NCBI GenBank assembly: GCA_002402375.1
Contig: DHFT01000008.1
Location: forward strand, 1-31,764
Direction of reading: 5' to 3'
Length of the DNA: 31,764 nucleotides
Origin: Elusimicrobia bacterium UBA4817
GTDB taxonomy: Bacteria; Elusimicrobiota; UBA8919
Numbering within the stretch: the stretch's first letter is position 1; each line of letters opens with the position of its first letter. Below are positions 7,382 to 14,983 of this stretch, piece by piece. The notes under the pieces were generated by a model that worked only from the letters and a program-made list of their open reading frames with translations, had not been told where the DNA came from and did not search any database. A program made the position numbers and the translations under genes.

Positions 7382-7917
7382 AATGTTTTGTAAAAAGAAA
7401 GCCGCATGTCGCCGTATTTTTCCTGACGGTAAAGCGAAAGACCGCCGGTTTTCTCAGGAAGTATTTCTTTTTTATGATGTTGTCCGATAATAATTCCGTT
7501 TTTTGACAAGAGATTTTCGGATTTTCCTATTATAACTGCCAGCATTTTCATCTGATACGGAGGACCGATAAAAATTATGTCAAACTTGCCTTCTAATAAA
7601 TCCGGTTGCGACGCATCCCGTTGAACTATTTCCGCATCTTCCAAAATACCTAATTTTACCAGATTATCTTCAATTACTTTTATGCAGTTTCCGTCACTTT
7701 CAACAAATGTGACTTTTTTTGCGCCGCGGGACAACGCCTCAATTCCGACGGAACCAAAACCGGCAAACAAATCCAAAAAAATGGAGTTAACAATTTTTGG
7801 AGTTAAAATATCAAAAAGCGATTTTTTTGTCCGTGATAGGAGCGGTCTTGTTTGAAAACCGGGCAACGTTTCAAGGTTCCGCCCCCTGAATTTGCCCGCT
7901 ATTATTTTGAGCGACAT
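7378..7917 (-). CDS. rsmD: 16S rRNA (guanine966-N2)-methyltransferase RsmD, with altered catalytic motif
   Basis: 179-aa SAM-dependent methyltransferase expected to modify G966 of 16S rRNA. The N-terminal KIIAGKFRGRNL ... TRP ... SLFDIL and the SAM motif DLFAGFGSVGIEALSRGA (49-66) are diagnostic. The catalytic motif IV, normally (D/N)PP(Y/F), reads GPPY (118-121): codon 118 at 7564-7566 is GGT where GAT (Asp) would be expected. A one-base change explains this, so it may be real loss of activity or a sequence error. It is the first gene of the arg/fol operon. A promoter lies so close upstream that the mRNA would start at or within about two bases of the ATG, and no Shine-Dalgarno is visible. 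Confidence 0.88.
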   Translation of the reverse strand: MSLKIIAGKFRGRNLETLPGFQTRPLLSRTKKSLFDILTPKIVNSIFLDLFAGFGSVGIEALSRGAKKVTFVESDGNCIKVIEDNLVKLGILEDAEIVQRDASQPDLLEGKFDIIFIGPPYQMKMLAVIIGKSENLLSKNGIIIGQHHKKEILPEKTGGLSLYRQEKYGDMRLSFYKTL

Positions 7918-7925
7918 TTGGTTTT

Positions 7926-7953
7926 ATTATATCAAAAAATCTGATTATGTCAA
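7926..7953 (-). promoter_or_regulatory. Consensus promoter giving a leaderless rsmD mRNA
   Basis: Minus strand: TTGACA (7948-7953), 16-nt spacer, TATAAT (7926-7931). Both hexamers are perfect. Only 8 nt separate the -10 box from the rsmD ATG at 7917, so transcription should begin essentially at the start codon. Confidence 0.8.
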
Positions 7954-7988
7954 GGTTGGATGGAATTTTCTAAATATCAACGGAGATT

Positions 7989-8996
7989 TTATCTTTTAAC
8001 CTTCTTGATTTTTTTATGCATCTTTTGCATCAAATCGGTTATCTCTTCGGTAGTAACTTGCTGTTTGAAATCAAAAATCCTCACCGTCCAGGCAACTAAA
8101 CCTGTTTCAAGTTGAACCATTTTTATAAAATGATAATTGATATAGCCCTGTCCTTCAATATTTTTTCTGACCTGTCCGCTAAAGACCATACCGTCTATTC
8201 CGGAAATCTGGTTAATTTTTTTCATTTCATTTGAACTTATTACACCTGTTGCAGAAAGCCCCGCTTCCTTCAGAATTTTTTCAAGATGACTTCTCTCAAT
8301 CACATCATAACCTACCGATATAAGCGGAGCCATTAAATCATGCTGAGCATTTAGAGCAATCGCAACTTTTTTAATAGAATTATTGTCAAAATCCAACGGC
8401 CATGTATACTTAAATCTGTCAACGCTTATATTATTTTTGTCAACTAAATATTCTTTTCCGATGAGATAGGATTGCGAAGTAAAAAACGGTTTTTTCATAA
8501 AATGTTCCCACTTCATTTTCTTAAGCGTCTTTCTCAGCGGGCTGTATAAATCATATACATCGGTGGGATACCCCACAAAAACAATTCTTCCCGTATTAAT
8601 ATCCACCAGATGAACCTGTCCGCATTTGCCGAGGAATTTTTCCGACACGCCTTTATCAACAAAAAGTATGCCGTCTAATCCGAGCAAACGTCCTATCTTC
8701 AACGCCTCTTCGGATTGGGTTAAGCCCGACATTGAAAGTCCTTGTTCTTTCAAAAGGGTATCAATATTTCCTCTGTCTACCACAGTAAACCCCAAAGAAA
8801 CCATATCCATTTCCCATAATCCTGCGGCTACCTGAAAATCAGGTGAATTTTCCGCGGCGAGAACGGCAACTTTTCTTATTTCTTTGACATTAGATTGGGG
8901 ATTTAAAGTAATCCGGGAAGCAGCACAACCGCCTAGTGCCAAACAACAAAAAAATAACACTACCATTTTCCAATTGCATCTTTGAACTTCATTCAT
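7989..8996 (-). CDS. Lipoprotein with two tandem CsgG-like repeats
   Basis: 335-aa predicted lipoprotein. A hydrophobic signal ends in the lipobox LALGGC (Cys about residue 24). Two copies of one unit are visible: FTVVDRGNIDTLLKEQGLS ... IGRLLGLDGILFVDKG and YDVIERSHLEKILKEAGLS ... INQISGIDGMVFSGQV. Each resembles the core of CsgG-like or GNA1162-like outer-membrane lipoproteins, where a nucleotide-binding-like domain sits on the periplasmic face. One protein with two units suggests internal duplication. A GGGAG box precedes the ATG. It lies 32 nt downstream of tRNA-Ala and may be read from the same transcript. Its cargo or partner is unknown; no secretion genes are nearby. Confidence 0.75.
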   Translation of the reverse strand: MNEVQRCNWKMVVLFFCCLALGGCAASRITLNPQSNVKEIRKVAVLAAENSPDFQVAAGLWEMDMVSLGFTVVDRGNIDTLLKEQGLSMSGLTQSEEALKIGRLLGLDGILFVDKGVSEKFLGKCGQVHLVDINTGRIVFVGYPTDVYDLYSPLRKTLKKMKWEHFMKKPFFTSQSYLIGKEYLVDKNNISVDRFKYTWPLDFDNNSIKKVAIALNAQHDLMAPLISVGYDVIERSHLEKILKEAGLSATGVISSNEMKKINQISGIDGMVFSGQVRKNIEGQGYINYHFIKMVQLETGLVAWTVRIFDFKQQVTTEEITDLMQKMHKKIKKVKR

Positions 8997-9028
8997 AATT
9001 ATTCTCCCGATTATTATTTTTCAAAAAA

Positions 9029-9101
<73 letters not shown>

Positions 9102-9139
9102 AAAAATTTGATTATTGATTACGCCGAAATTTTACACAG

Positions 9140-9168
9140 ATTATAAATTATAAATTACAAATTGTCAA
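9140..9168 (-). promoter_or_regulatory. Perfect sigma70 promoter for tRNA-Ala, built from heptamer repeats
   Basis: Minus strand: TTGACA (9163-9168), exactly 17 nt, TATAAT (9140-9145): 12 of 12 consensus bases. The -35 box contains the stop codon of the rlmI-like gene. The expected start near 9133 gives a leader of about 32 nt before the mature tRNA. The box and spacer are made of 7-nt units (TTATAAA twice, TTACAAA once, then TTGTCAA, plus-strand reading). Confidence 0.85.
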
Positions 9169-10370
9169 GAAATTTTTTGCAAAACCCAACCCTGTAAATA
9201 CCTGCCCTCCGGAAAATTAAGCGGATAGGAATGGTCTGGGGATGCCCCGATTTTTTCAATTATTTTCATTTCGCAGACAGATACGGATGCCGCCTGAAAA
9301 AGCACTTTTTGAAAATCTTCCTCGGAAATGTAGGAACTGCACGAAAAAGTAAAAAATAGTCCGCTGGGTTTAAGTTTTTTCATTGCGAGTGAATTTAATC
9401 GCTTGTAACCCTCCAACGCATTTTTTATTTTTGCTCTTTCTTTTACGAATGACGGCGGGTCCAAAATTACCGCTTCCGCGGTTTCATTTCCCGTTTCTTC
9501 CAGACGGCTGAATGCATCGGCGGTGATTACCGATATATTTTTGGCAAAATTATTTATTTTTGCGTTTGCTAATGCGAGGTCGTTTGCCGATTGCGAAGAA
9601 TCTATATGCTCTATTTTTTCCACGCCGGCGAGGACGGCGTATAAATTGAAACTTCCGGTATGAGCAAAATAATTTTGCAAATATTTTACATCTAAAACTT
9701 TGCACCAGTATTCAATCCGTTTCCTCGCTGTACGCAAATCCAAGAAATATCCCGTTTTTTGACCGCCGGTAATGTCAACTTTTATTTTAAATCCGTCTTC
9801 TTCAATATAAAAATTTTCCGGAAGAGCACCATACAAAATGCCGGACGGCAAATCTTTTAGCCCCTCTTTTTTTCTAACCTCAACATCGCTTCTTTCGTAA
9901 ATTGCCACAGGGGTAAATAATTTTTTAATTATATCAACCCACAAATTGCGATTTCTATCGGCAAACAGTGTCTGCAACTGCATTACAAAAACAGGCCCAT
10001 AGCGGTCTATAATAAGCCCGGGCAAATCATCCGACTCGGCATAAACGACACGGTAATTTTTCTTGTTTTCCGGAAGATTTTTTATACCGAGAATGCATTC
10101 TTTGTTTTCGGCGACATTTTTTATATGTCCGCCGAACCAGTTTTCGTCAATTTTTTCCGACGGATTCCAACTTATTACCCGCAAACGGATATCACTGTGC
10201 AAATTATATGCTGCCTGCGCAAAAACCTTACCTGTCTCGTCGGCAACAGACACAATATCGCCGGGTTCAACATCAGACGGTACATTTTTCACTGCACCTG
10301 AAAAAATCCACGGATGCCGGTTTTTTATTATCTTTTGAGAACGCTCTTTTTTAATAGTTACAATTTGCAT
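9165..10370 (-). CDS. rlmI: RlmI-like 23S rRNA (cytosine-C5) methyltransferase
   Basis: 401-aa class I SAM methyltransferase of the PUA-plus-Rossmann type that modifies C1962 of 23S rRNA in E. coli. An N-terminal PUA-like domain (about 1-75) carries HPWIFSGAV and GDIVSVADETG. The linker has DLPGLIIDRYG, and the catalytic domain has GGQKTGYFLDLR, an unusual SAM loop (QNYFAHTGSFNLYA), LDPPSF, and SCSSYISEEDF with the catalytic-type Cys. A promoter candidate (TTGAGG, 16 nt, TATAAC) lies about 15 nt before the ATG, with AGG adjacent. The stop codon overlaps the tRNA-Ala promoter. RlmI-type function is likely, but the exact target base is inferred from the family. Confidence 0.88.
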   Translation of the reverse strand: MQIVTIKKERSQKIIKNRHPWIFSGAVKNVPSDVEPGDIVSVADETGKVFAQAAYNLHSDIRLRVISWNPSEKIDENWFGGHIKNVAENKECILGIKNLPENKKNYRVVYAESDDLPGLIIDRYGPVFVMQLQTLFADRNRNLWVDIIKKLFTPVAIYERSDVEVRKKEGLKDLPSGILYGALPENFYIEEDGFKIKVDITGGQKTGYFLDLRTARKRIEYWCKVLDVKYLQNYFAHTGSFNLYAVLAGVEKIEHIDSSQSANDLALANAKINNFAKNISVITADAFSRLEETGNETAEAVILDPPSFVKERAKIKNALEGYKRLNSLAMKKLKPSGLFFTFSCSSYISEEDFQKVLFQAASVSVCEMKIIEKIGASPDHSYPLNFPEGRYLQGWVLQKIS

Positions 10371-10566
10371 ACCTGATTTTTTCTTGTTATAATACCATTG
10401 AAAAAGTCCTCAACCCAGAATAATGGCACAATCGCCAACCTAATCACCATCCTTTATTTCGAGCATATACTGAACTGAACTTCCTAATACTTTGCTATTG
10501 CAAAATCTTCTTGATTAAAGCTTTTGGTTTATTGGACATGTCCCCTTTTTTCTCTAATTTTTCCTA
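10371..10566. other. Intergenic region with no recognisable gene
   Basis: 196 bp between the PIF1-like helicase and the RlmI-like gene. It contains the perfect palindrome GGACATGTCC (about 10537-10546) next to CCTTTTTT. On the minus strand a 14-codon frame (MSNKPKALIKKILQ) can be read, but nothing supports it as a gene. The stretch may be decayed mobile DNA. Confidence 0.4.
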
Positions 10567-11904
10567 TTATTTATTTATAGTTGTACCTTTTCTCATGCCA
10601 TTCATATAATCAACAATTCTGTTATCAACAAATACGTCATTTGGATAAAGTTTTTTCGTGATAGTAAGTCCTTTTAGTGTGCGGCAACGGCTAAGTGCTA
10701 CGTAAGTTTGTCCGCTAACAAAGGGAGACCGCGTGTAATCGACATTGATACAATCGAAAGTAAGCCCTTGACTTTTGTGAATAGTAATGGCCCATCCAAG
10801 ACGAAGTGGAAATTGTTCTAATACACCAATGACCTCCGCGACAATACGATCTGAGTTTGAATCAATTTTGTAACGAATGTTTTCCCATTTTTCACGTAGC
10901 ACAACTAATTCTTCGCTACTTCTATCTAATTTAACGAGAATACTTTTTTCATCCAATTTTGTAACAGTCCCCATATCTCCGTTATAAAACTTACCCGCGT
11001 TCTTTAAAATCATTATGCGCGAGCCTTTACGTAAAATAAGTTTCCGGGGTACAACCGTACTTTTTTCTTCAGGGAATTCACCATTAATCTTCGCCTTGTA
11101 TTCGTATTCGGGAATTGGAAGTTTTAATAACTCTGTTTGATTGATAGCATCTGCAACTTTATTGGTAGTTGTGAGTGTAATACCTTTGCTTTTAGATCTT
11201 ATATCGAAAAGTTCTGAAAAACGGCCGTTAATCGGATTGAGGGTTTGTATGTCCGCGGCGCCGTGGCGAATTAAATTCAGTAGTTCAATAAATTCAGTAT
11301 CATGTTGTCGATGAATTTCCGTTAATTCCAAAAGTCGGAAATTCCCTCTTTTATGGGCTTCGGCACTAAAGAAATAGGGTGTTTTGTAGATTTTAGATAT
11401 GATTGGTTCTTCATCGGACGTAACAACGGGCGGTAATTGGTAAGGATCGCCAACTAAAATAATCTGGGCACCCCCAAATGGCTTGCTGCTATCCCTTCCT
11501 TTTAATCTCAACAAAGTGTCGATACCGTCAAAGACATCCGCACGAACCATTGATACTTCATCGATTATGATGGTATCAACGGTCTTAAAAATTCGGTCAT
11601 TAGTGCGAATTCCATGAATTACCTGCGGTGTAACTATCCGCGGAGGGAAGTGAAAAAATGAATTTATTGTTTGGCCTTTGGCATTAAATGCTGCTATACC
11701 TGTGGGAGCCAACACAACAACTTTCTTTTTTGTACGATCTCGAAATAGTTTGACTAGTGTAGTTTTACCGGTACCTGCGTTGCCAGTCAGGAACCAGTTA
11801 TCATTTGAATCCTCAAATATAGATAACGTCGAGCGAAATTCATCTGTCATTATAATGCTGGGAGTGCCGAACATTCTCTGTTTGATAAACGGCCAAAACA
11901 TCAT
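10567..11904 (-). CDS. PIF1-like superfamily 1 DNA helicase
   Basis: 445-aa ATP-dependent helicase of the PIF1/RecD-like SF1B group. Motifs in order: Walker A GNAGTGKTT (41-49), APTGIAAFNAKGQTINSFF (Ia), IIIDEVSM (II), GDPYQLPPV (III), EIHRQHD (IV), the SH3-like stretch GSRIMILKNAGKFYNGDMG, AITIHKSQGLTFD (V) and YVALSRCRTLKGL (VI). It therefore looks active. Such proteins unwind 5'-to-3' and occur in both chromosomes and mobile elements. The start may be 11904, 11901 or an internal Met (11850); an AAGGA box about 9 nt upstream favours the first pair. It is coupled by ATGA to a tiny HTH-like frame and sits beside a GIY-YIG gene, which suggests an acquired island between two tRNA genes. Confidence 0.92.
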   Translation of the reverse strand: MMFWPFIKQRMFGTPSIIMTDEFRSTLSIFEDSNDNWFLTGNAGTGKTTLVKLFRDRTKKKVVVLAPTGIAAFNAKGQTINSFFHFPPRIVTPQVIHGIRTNDRIFKTVDTIIIDEVSMVRADVFDGIDTLLRLKGRDSSKPFGGAQIILVGDPYQLPPVVTSDEEPIISKIYKTPYFFSAEAHKRGNFRLLELTEIHRQHDTEFIELLNLIRHGAADIQTLNPINGRFSELFDIRSKSKGITLTTTNKVADAINQTELLKLPIPEYEYKAKINGEFPEEKSTVVPRKLILRKGSRIMILKNAGKFYNGDMGTVTKLDEKSILVKLDRSSEELVVLREKWENIRYKIDSNSDRIVAEVIGVLEQFPLRLGWAITIHKSQGLTFDCINVDYTRSPFVSGQTYVALSRCRTLKGLTITKKLYPNDVFVDNRIVDYMNGMRKGTTINK

Positions 11905-11954
11905 TTTATTAAATCCTTAATACTGCCGCCTAACGCATTAGCAATTTTTACCAT
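11901..11954 (-). pseudogene. 17-codon frame resembling the C-terminus of an XRE HTH protein
   Basis: Encodes MVKIANALGGSIKDLIK and then stops. This pattern (K-I-A-x-A-L-G-x-S-x-x-x-L) is the final helix of Cro/CI-type HTH domains. Its ATG overlaps the GIY-YIG stop by one base (TGATG), and its stop overlaps the helicase start (ATGA). It is most likely the tail of a repressor gene whose front was replaced by the GIY-YIG segment; a coupled leader peptide is possible. Confidence 0.4.
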
Positions 11955-12187
11955 CACACAAAATGTTTTTTAGTAAATGCTCTACCAGAACCGGATTTTA
12001 GGTATTTTTCAAATGCAAATGCTTTATGTTTATCATTAATCGCAAAATAAAAATCTAATTCTACCGGCAGCCGGTTTACTGTTGCCGGAACATAACCATT
12101 TTGATGTCTTTCCAATCTATCTTTAATATTGTCAGTGCAACCAACATAATAACCGTATTTACATTTTAACGAATAAACGTAATACAT
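11954..12187 (-). CDS. GIY-YIG domain protein (UPF0213-like)
   Basis: Single GIY-YIG nuclease-type domain, 77 aa from the ATG at 12187; an in-frame GTG at 12205 would add six residues. The family pattern is MYYVYSLKC ... YYVGCTDNIKDRLERHQNG followed by FEKYLKSGSGRAFTKKH. The usual second motif reads YYVG rather than YIG, the Arg of RLERH is present, and a conserved Glu (FEKYLK) remains. These small proteins are common and often associated with repeats, and their cellular role is not settled. It lies just downstream of tRNA-Ser and a hairpin repeat, and overlaps the HTH-like remnant by one base. Confidence 0.85.
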   Translation of the reverse strand: MYYVYSLKCKYGYYVGCTDNIKDRLERHQNGYVPATVNRLPVELDFYFAINDKHKAFAFEKYLKSGSGRAFTKKHFV

Positions 12188-12245
12188 ATTTAATCCCAAC
12201 TGCACATATGTCTACTGGCGGATTTTATCACGCCTTAGCCGAGAT

Positions 12246-12273
12246 GAAGCCCGCCTTCGCCCTTATGGGCTTC
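12246..12273. repeat. Palindromic hairpin downstream of tRNA-Ser
   Basis: GAAGCCC (12246-12252) and GGGCTTC (12267-12273) form a 7-bp stem around 14 nt, in a G+C-rich patch of GCC/TTCG repeats. It looks like a REP-type element; it could also stop transcription from the tRNA, although no T-run follows. Confidence 0.55.
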
Positions 12274-12283
12274 GGCGCGGCGA

Positions 12284-12373
12284 TGGCGGAGAGGGTGGGA
12301 TTTGAACCCACGATACCTTGCGGTATACACGCTTTCCAGGCGTGCGCACTAAACCGGGCTATGCGACCTCTCC
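12284..12373 (-). tRNA. tRNA-Ser (anticodon GGA)
   Basis: Minus strand. The acceptor GGAGAGG pairs with CCTCTCC. The anticodon stem CACGC/GCGTG encloses CTGGAAA, giving anticodon GGA. A long variable arm (TATACCGCAAGGTAT) marks a class II tRNA, and GGTTCAAATCC forms the T-arm. Discriminator G73 is at 12287, and CCA (12284-12286) is encoded, unlike in the tRNA-Ala of this window. Confidence 0.97.
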
Positions 12374-12397
12374 ATTGATAGATATTGTATAAAGAAA

Positions 12398-13270
12398 TTA
12401 TTGAACCATTTTTATTGCTTCCGGAATTTTTTCTATCAAATCGGTTGGGAGCATTGATATCTGTGTTTTCTCTTTTGCCGCTAAATCACCGGCAAGGCCG
12501 TGCAGATAAACTCCGAGACAGGCGGCATTAAGTAAATTGTCCGTCTGCCCAATAAATGCCGCAATCATTCCCGTCAAAACATCCCCGCTTCCGCCGGTCG
12601 CCATTCCGGGATTGCCGGTCGTGTTGACAAAAATATCTTTGCCGTCTGAAATAACGGTCTCAAAACCTTTAAGAACACATATTATTCCGTAATCCGCAGC
12701 AAATTTTTTTGCGATTTTTTCGCGGTTTTTCTGAATATCGGAAATGCTAATTTTCATCAGACGGCTTAATTCCGCCGGGTGGGGAGTAATTACGGTATCC
12801 GATTTTAGTTTTTTAAAAATTTTAGCATTTTTTTGTATGTTATTAAGTCCGTCCGCATCAATAACTATCGGGACTCTGTTCTTTAATAAAAATCTCTCTG
12901 TAAAAATTTTTGTGCACAACTCGGTTGAAATTCCGCACCCGAACGCTATTGATGTAATTTTTCTTTCGGATGAAAAATCCAAAATTATTTTGGTGGCAGC
13001 AGGTGAAATATAACCGTCATCGTCGGGCAAATATATGGTCATAACTTCCGGAGCAAGCCGCTTTGTTATCTGAATATTAAGTGACGAAGGCATAGCGATA
13101 GTTGTAAGCCCGCTTCCCGAACGAAGACAGCCGAGAGAGCACAAAATCGCAGCACCCGTAAATTGTTTTGAACCGGCAACGACAAGTGTATGCCCGTAAT
13201 CGCCTTTGTGCGAATCGGCAGGTCGTACAGGCAAAAGTTTTTCTACAAATTCGGATGTCAACTTTATCAT
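12398..13270 (-). CDS. nnrD: ADP-dependent NAD(P)H-hydrate dehydratase
   Basis: 290-aa repair enzyme of the YjeF C-terminal (ribokinase-like) family that regenerates NAD(P)H from its hydrated form using ADP or ATP. Motifs: KGDYGHTLVVAGS, GAAILCSLGCLRSGSGLTTIA, AFGCGIS, VIDADGLN, TPHPAELSRL, VLKG and the catalytic NTTGNPGMATGGSGDVLTGMIA. The epimerase (YjeF N-terminal) domain that is fused in many bacteria is absent, so epimerase must be encoded elsewhere or be missing. The start overlaps the acpS stop by 4 nt; acpS-nnrD is a common bacterial pair. Confidence 0.95.
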   Translation of the reverse strand: MIKLTSEFVEKLLPVRPADSHKGDYGHTLVVAGSKQFTGAAILCSLGCLRSGSGLTTIAMPSSLNIQITKRLAPEVMTIYLPDDDGYISPAATKIILDFSSERKITSIAFGCGISTELCTKIFTERFLLKNRVPIVIDADGLNNIQKNAKIFKKLKSDTVITPHPAELSRLMKISISDIQKNREKIAKKFAADYGIICVLKGFETVISDGKDIFVNTTGNPGMATGGSGDVLTGMIAAFIGQTDNLLNAACLGVYLHGLAGDLAAKEKTQISMLPTDLIEKIPEAIKMVQ

Positions 13271-13617
13271 CTTTTTTCAAAAACTGCAAATGCCACAGCA
13301 TAATTGTCGGTGTGTGAAAGCGAAAGCGAAATTTTTTTTTCAAGATTTTTGTATTTTTTTGACAAAACAATTTCCGGTTTGCCGTCCGATGTATTTTTTA
13401 CCGTAATATCCCTGTGCCAGATGTTCTTTTTGCCGAGTGCCTTCCAGACCGCCTCTTTTGCCGCAAACCTCACCGCAAAATGCTGCCACTTGTTTTTTTT
13501 TGAACCGCAGTAAGCAATCTCCGGCGGCGTATAAACCTTTTTAAGAAATCTTTTGTTTGTAAGAATTGTCTTTTTTATCCGACCGATTTCAATTATATCA
13601 ACACCAGCAAGTATCAT
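13267..13617 (-). CDS. acpS: Holo-[acyl-carrier-protein] synthase
   Basis: Transfers 4'-phosphopantetheine from CoA to the serine of acyl carrier protein. 116 aa, usual length. Motifs: GVDIIEIGRI (metal-binding Asp), FAAKEAVWKALG (catalytic Glu-Lys) and ISLSHTDNYAVAFAV. No Shine-Dalgarno precedes the ATG, and a near-consensus promoter ends only 6 nt upstream, so the mRNA is probably leaderless. First gene of the acpS-nnrD pair, possibly reading on into tRNA-Ser. Confidence 0.95.
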   Translation of the reverse strand: MILAGVDIIEIGRIKKTILTNKRFLKKVYTPPEIAYCGSKKNKWQHFAVRFAAKEAVWKALGKKNIWHRDITVKNTSDGKPEIVLSKKYKNLEKKISLSLSHTDNYAVAFAVFEKR

Positions 13618-13623
13618 ATTTTT

Positions 13624-13652
13624 ATTATACCATAACTAACGGACTTTGTAAA
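13624..13652 (-). promoter_or_regulatory. Promoter giving a leaderless acpS mRNA
   Basis: Minus strand: TTTACA (13647-13652), 17-nt spacer, TATAAT (13624-13629), then 6 nt to the ATG at 13617. Eleven of twelve consensus bases match. Confidence 0.75.
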
Positions 13653-14958
13653 GTGCGGCGGCATCGTCAGAATAAATTTTTCCCCAGTACGATTTTACAG
13701 AAATGTTTCTGTTAGAATAAACCAGAACTACATCCGTATTTTGGGGAAGTTCACCCTTTGACGAATCCAAAAATTCAAAACTACTTTTTATGAAATCAAC
13801 GGGATAAACGGTATCGTATCTTCCGTCAAACGAAACCTTTACCTGCGGGTAGAGATGGAATAAAATGTACTCGCCCCAGTCAAACTCGCAAAAAACATTA
13901 CCGACAAAATTTATTTTTTTCAGGTATTGAACCGCCTCGACAGGATAAGCATTTTTATCAACTTCCACCATCACTTTCGGCTTGAAATATACGGCAGTCA
14001 GCGTTAAAAAAATAATAATTACAAAAACCGCTTTGGAAGAAATCTTCTCCGGTAAATCCGCGAAATAATTTCCTAACATCGGTGCCGACACAATAGCAAA
14101 AATTGGTATATGTCTTATTGATGTGAACGATAAAATCAAAAATAAAACTGGCAGAACAATTTCTGATAAACCAATTTTTTTTATTTTTACAATGGTAAAA
14201 TACACAAAAATTAGCACTATCCCCCAATAACCTGCAAAATCAAGAGTAAAAAAATGAGGCGGCTGCCAGTCGGTAATATAACTTCTCGTTAGCGGATTGA
14301 AGAATGCCCTGAAAATGCCGGGCCATAATTCAAAACCGTAAGGATTCAGAAAAGTTATTATAACTGAAATTATAAAAAATAAAAATAATTTTATTTTTTC
14401 AGATGAAAAAATTGCAAATGCAAAAAGATAAACAAGACCCGCGAGAAATCCGCCGTGCAAGTTCGCCCAAAGAAGAAAAAGCGGAGGAATAAACAATAAT
14501 TTTTTGATTGAAAGCAGATAAATCAAAATTGCAAAAAATAAAAATGTAAAAATCTGAGGTCTGAAATGCCAGAACGGCATAACGGAAAAAAGAACTAAAA
14601 GGTAGGCAATAACTGAACCCGGTATGTTTTTACTTTTAACGATTTTATGAATAAAAAAACAGAAAAAAATCCCGACAACCAATCGCAGAAAAACCATTCC
14701 GGAGTCAGAAAAATTTTTATAAAAAATCCAGAATATAACTTCCGAAAGCCACTCGTGATTTATCCATTTACGACCGTTTGCGGTATAAGAAAAATTGTCG
14801 GTTTTGGGGACACTTCTCGTTTCAAAAATCGTCTGCCCGAATTTTAAATGCCCCCAATAATCCGGGTCAGCCATAGAAAAGGAAAGAAAGACCGACACGG
14901 AAAACAGTAATAACCATAGTGCGATAGCAAATTTTTTATTATTTATCGGCGTGGCCAT
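13636..14958 (-). CDS. Polytopic membrane protein, probable GT-C-like
   Basis: About 440 aa from the ATG at 14958 (an open frame to 15054 overlaps nfnB and is unlikely). A first membrane helix precedes a conserved-looking extracytoplasmic loop (ADPDYWGHLKFGQTI ... NHEWLSEVIFWIFY). About nine more hydrophobic segments follow, then a soluble C-terminal domain containing VFCEFDWGEYILFHLYP and VSFDGRYDTVYP. The acidic pair soon after TM1 and the overall plan resemble GT-C/PMT-type glycosyltransferases acting on lipid-linked sugars outside the membrane. I cannot name a substrate. It starts 26 nt after nfnB and probably ends that transcript. The acpS promoter -35 region overlaps the last codons of this gene. 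Confidence 0.7.
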   Translation of the reverse strand: MATPINNKKFAIALWLLLFSVSVFLSFSMADPDYWGHLKFGQTIFETRSVPKTDNFSYTANGRKWINHEWLSEVIFWIFYKNFSDSGMVFLRLVVGIFFCFFIHKIVKSKNIPGSVIAYLLVLFSVMPFWHFRPQIFTFLFFAILIYLLSIKKLLFIPPLFLLWANLHGGFLAGLVYLFAFAIFSSEKIKLFLFFIISVIITFLNPYGFELWPGIFRAFFNPLTRSYITDWQPPHFFTLDFAGYWGIVLIFVYFTIVKIKKIGLSEIVLPVLFLILSFTSIRHIPIFAIVSAPMLGNYFADLPEKISSKAVFVIIIFLTLTAVYFKPKVMVEVDKNAYPVEAVQYLKKINFVGNVFCEFDWGEYILFHLYPQVKVSFDGRYDTVYPVDFIKSSFEFLDSSKGELPQNTDVVLVYSNRNISVKSYWGKIYSDDAAALYKVR

Positions 14959-14983
14959 TGTGTCCACATTGAAAGTGGCAGGT

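Noticed and set aside
10495..10550. Short minus-strand frame MSNKPKALIKKILQ downstream of the helicase
   Set aside because: Fourteen codons, a G-rich box too close to its ATG, and no family resemblance.
13305..13325. GAAAGC-type short repeats in acpS
   Set aside because: They encode the conserved ISLSLSHT family motif, so they are ordinary coding sequence rather than an inserted array.
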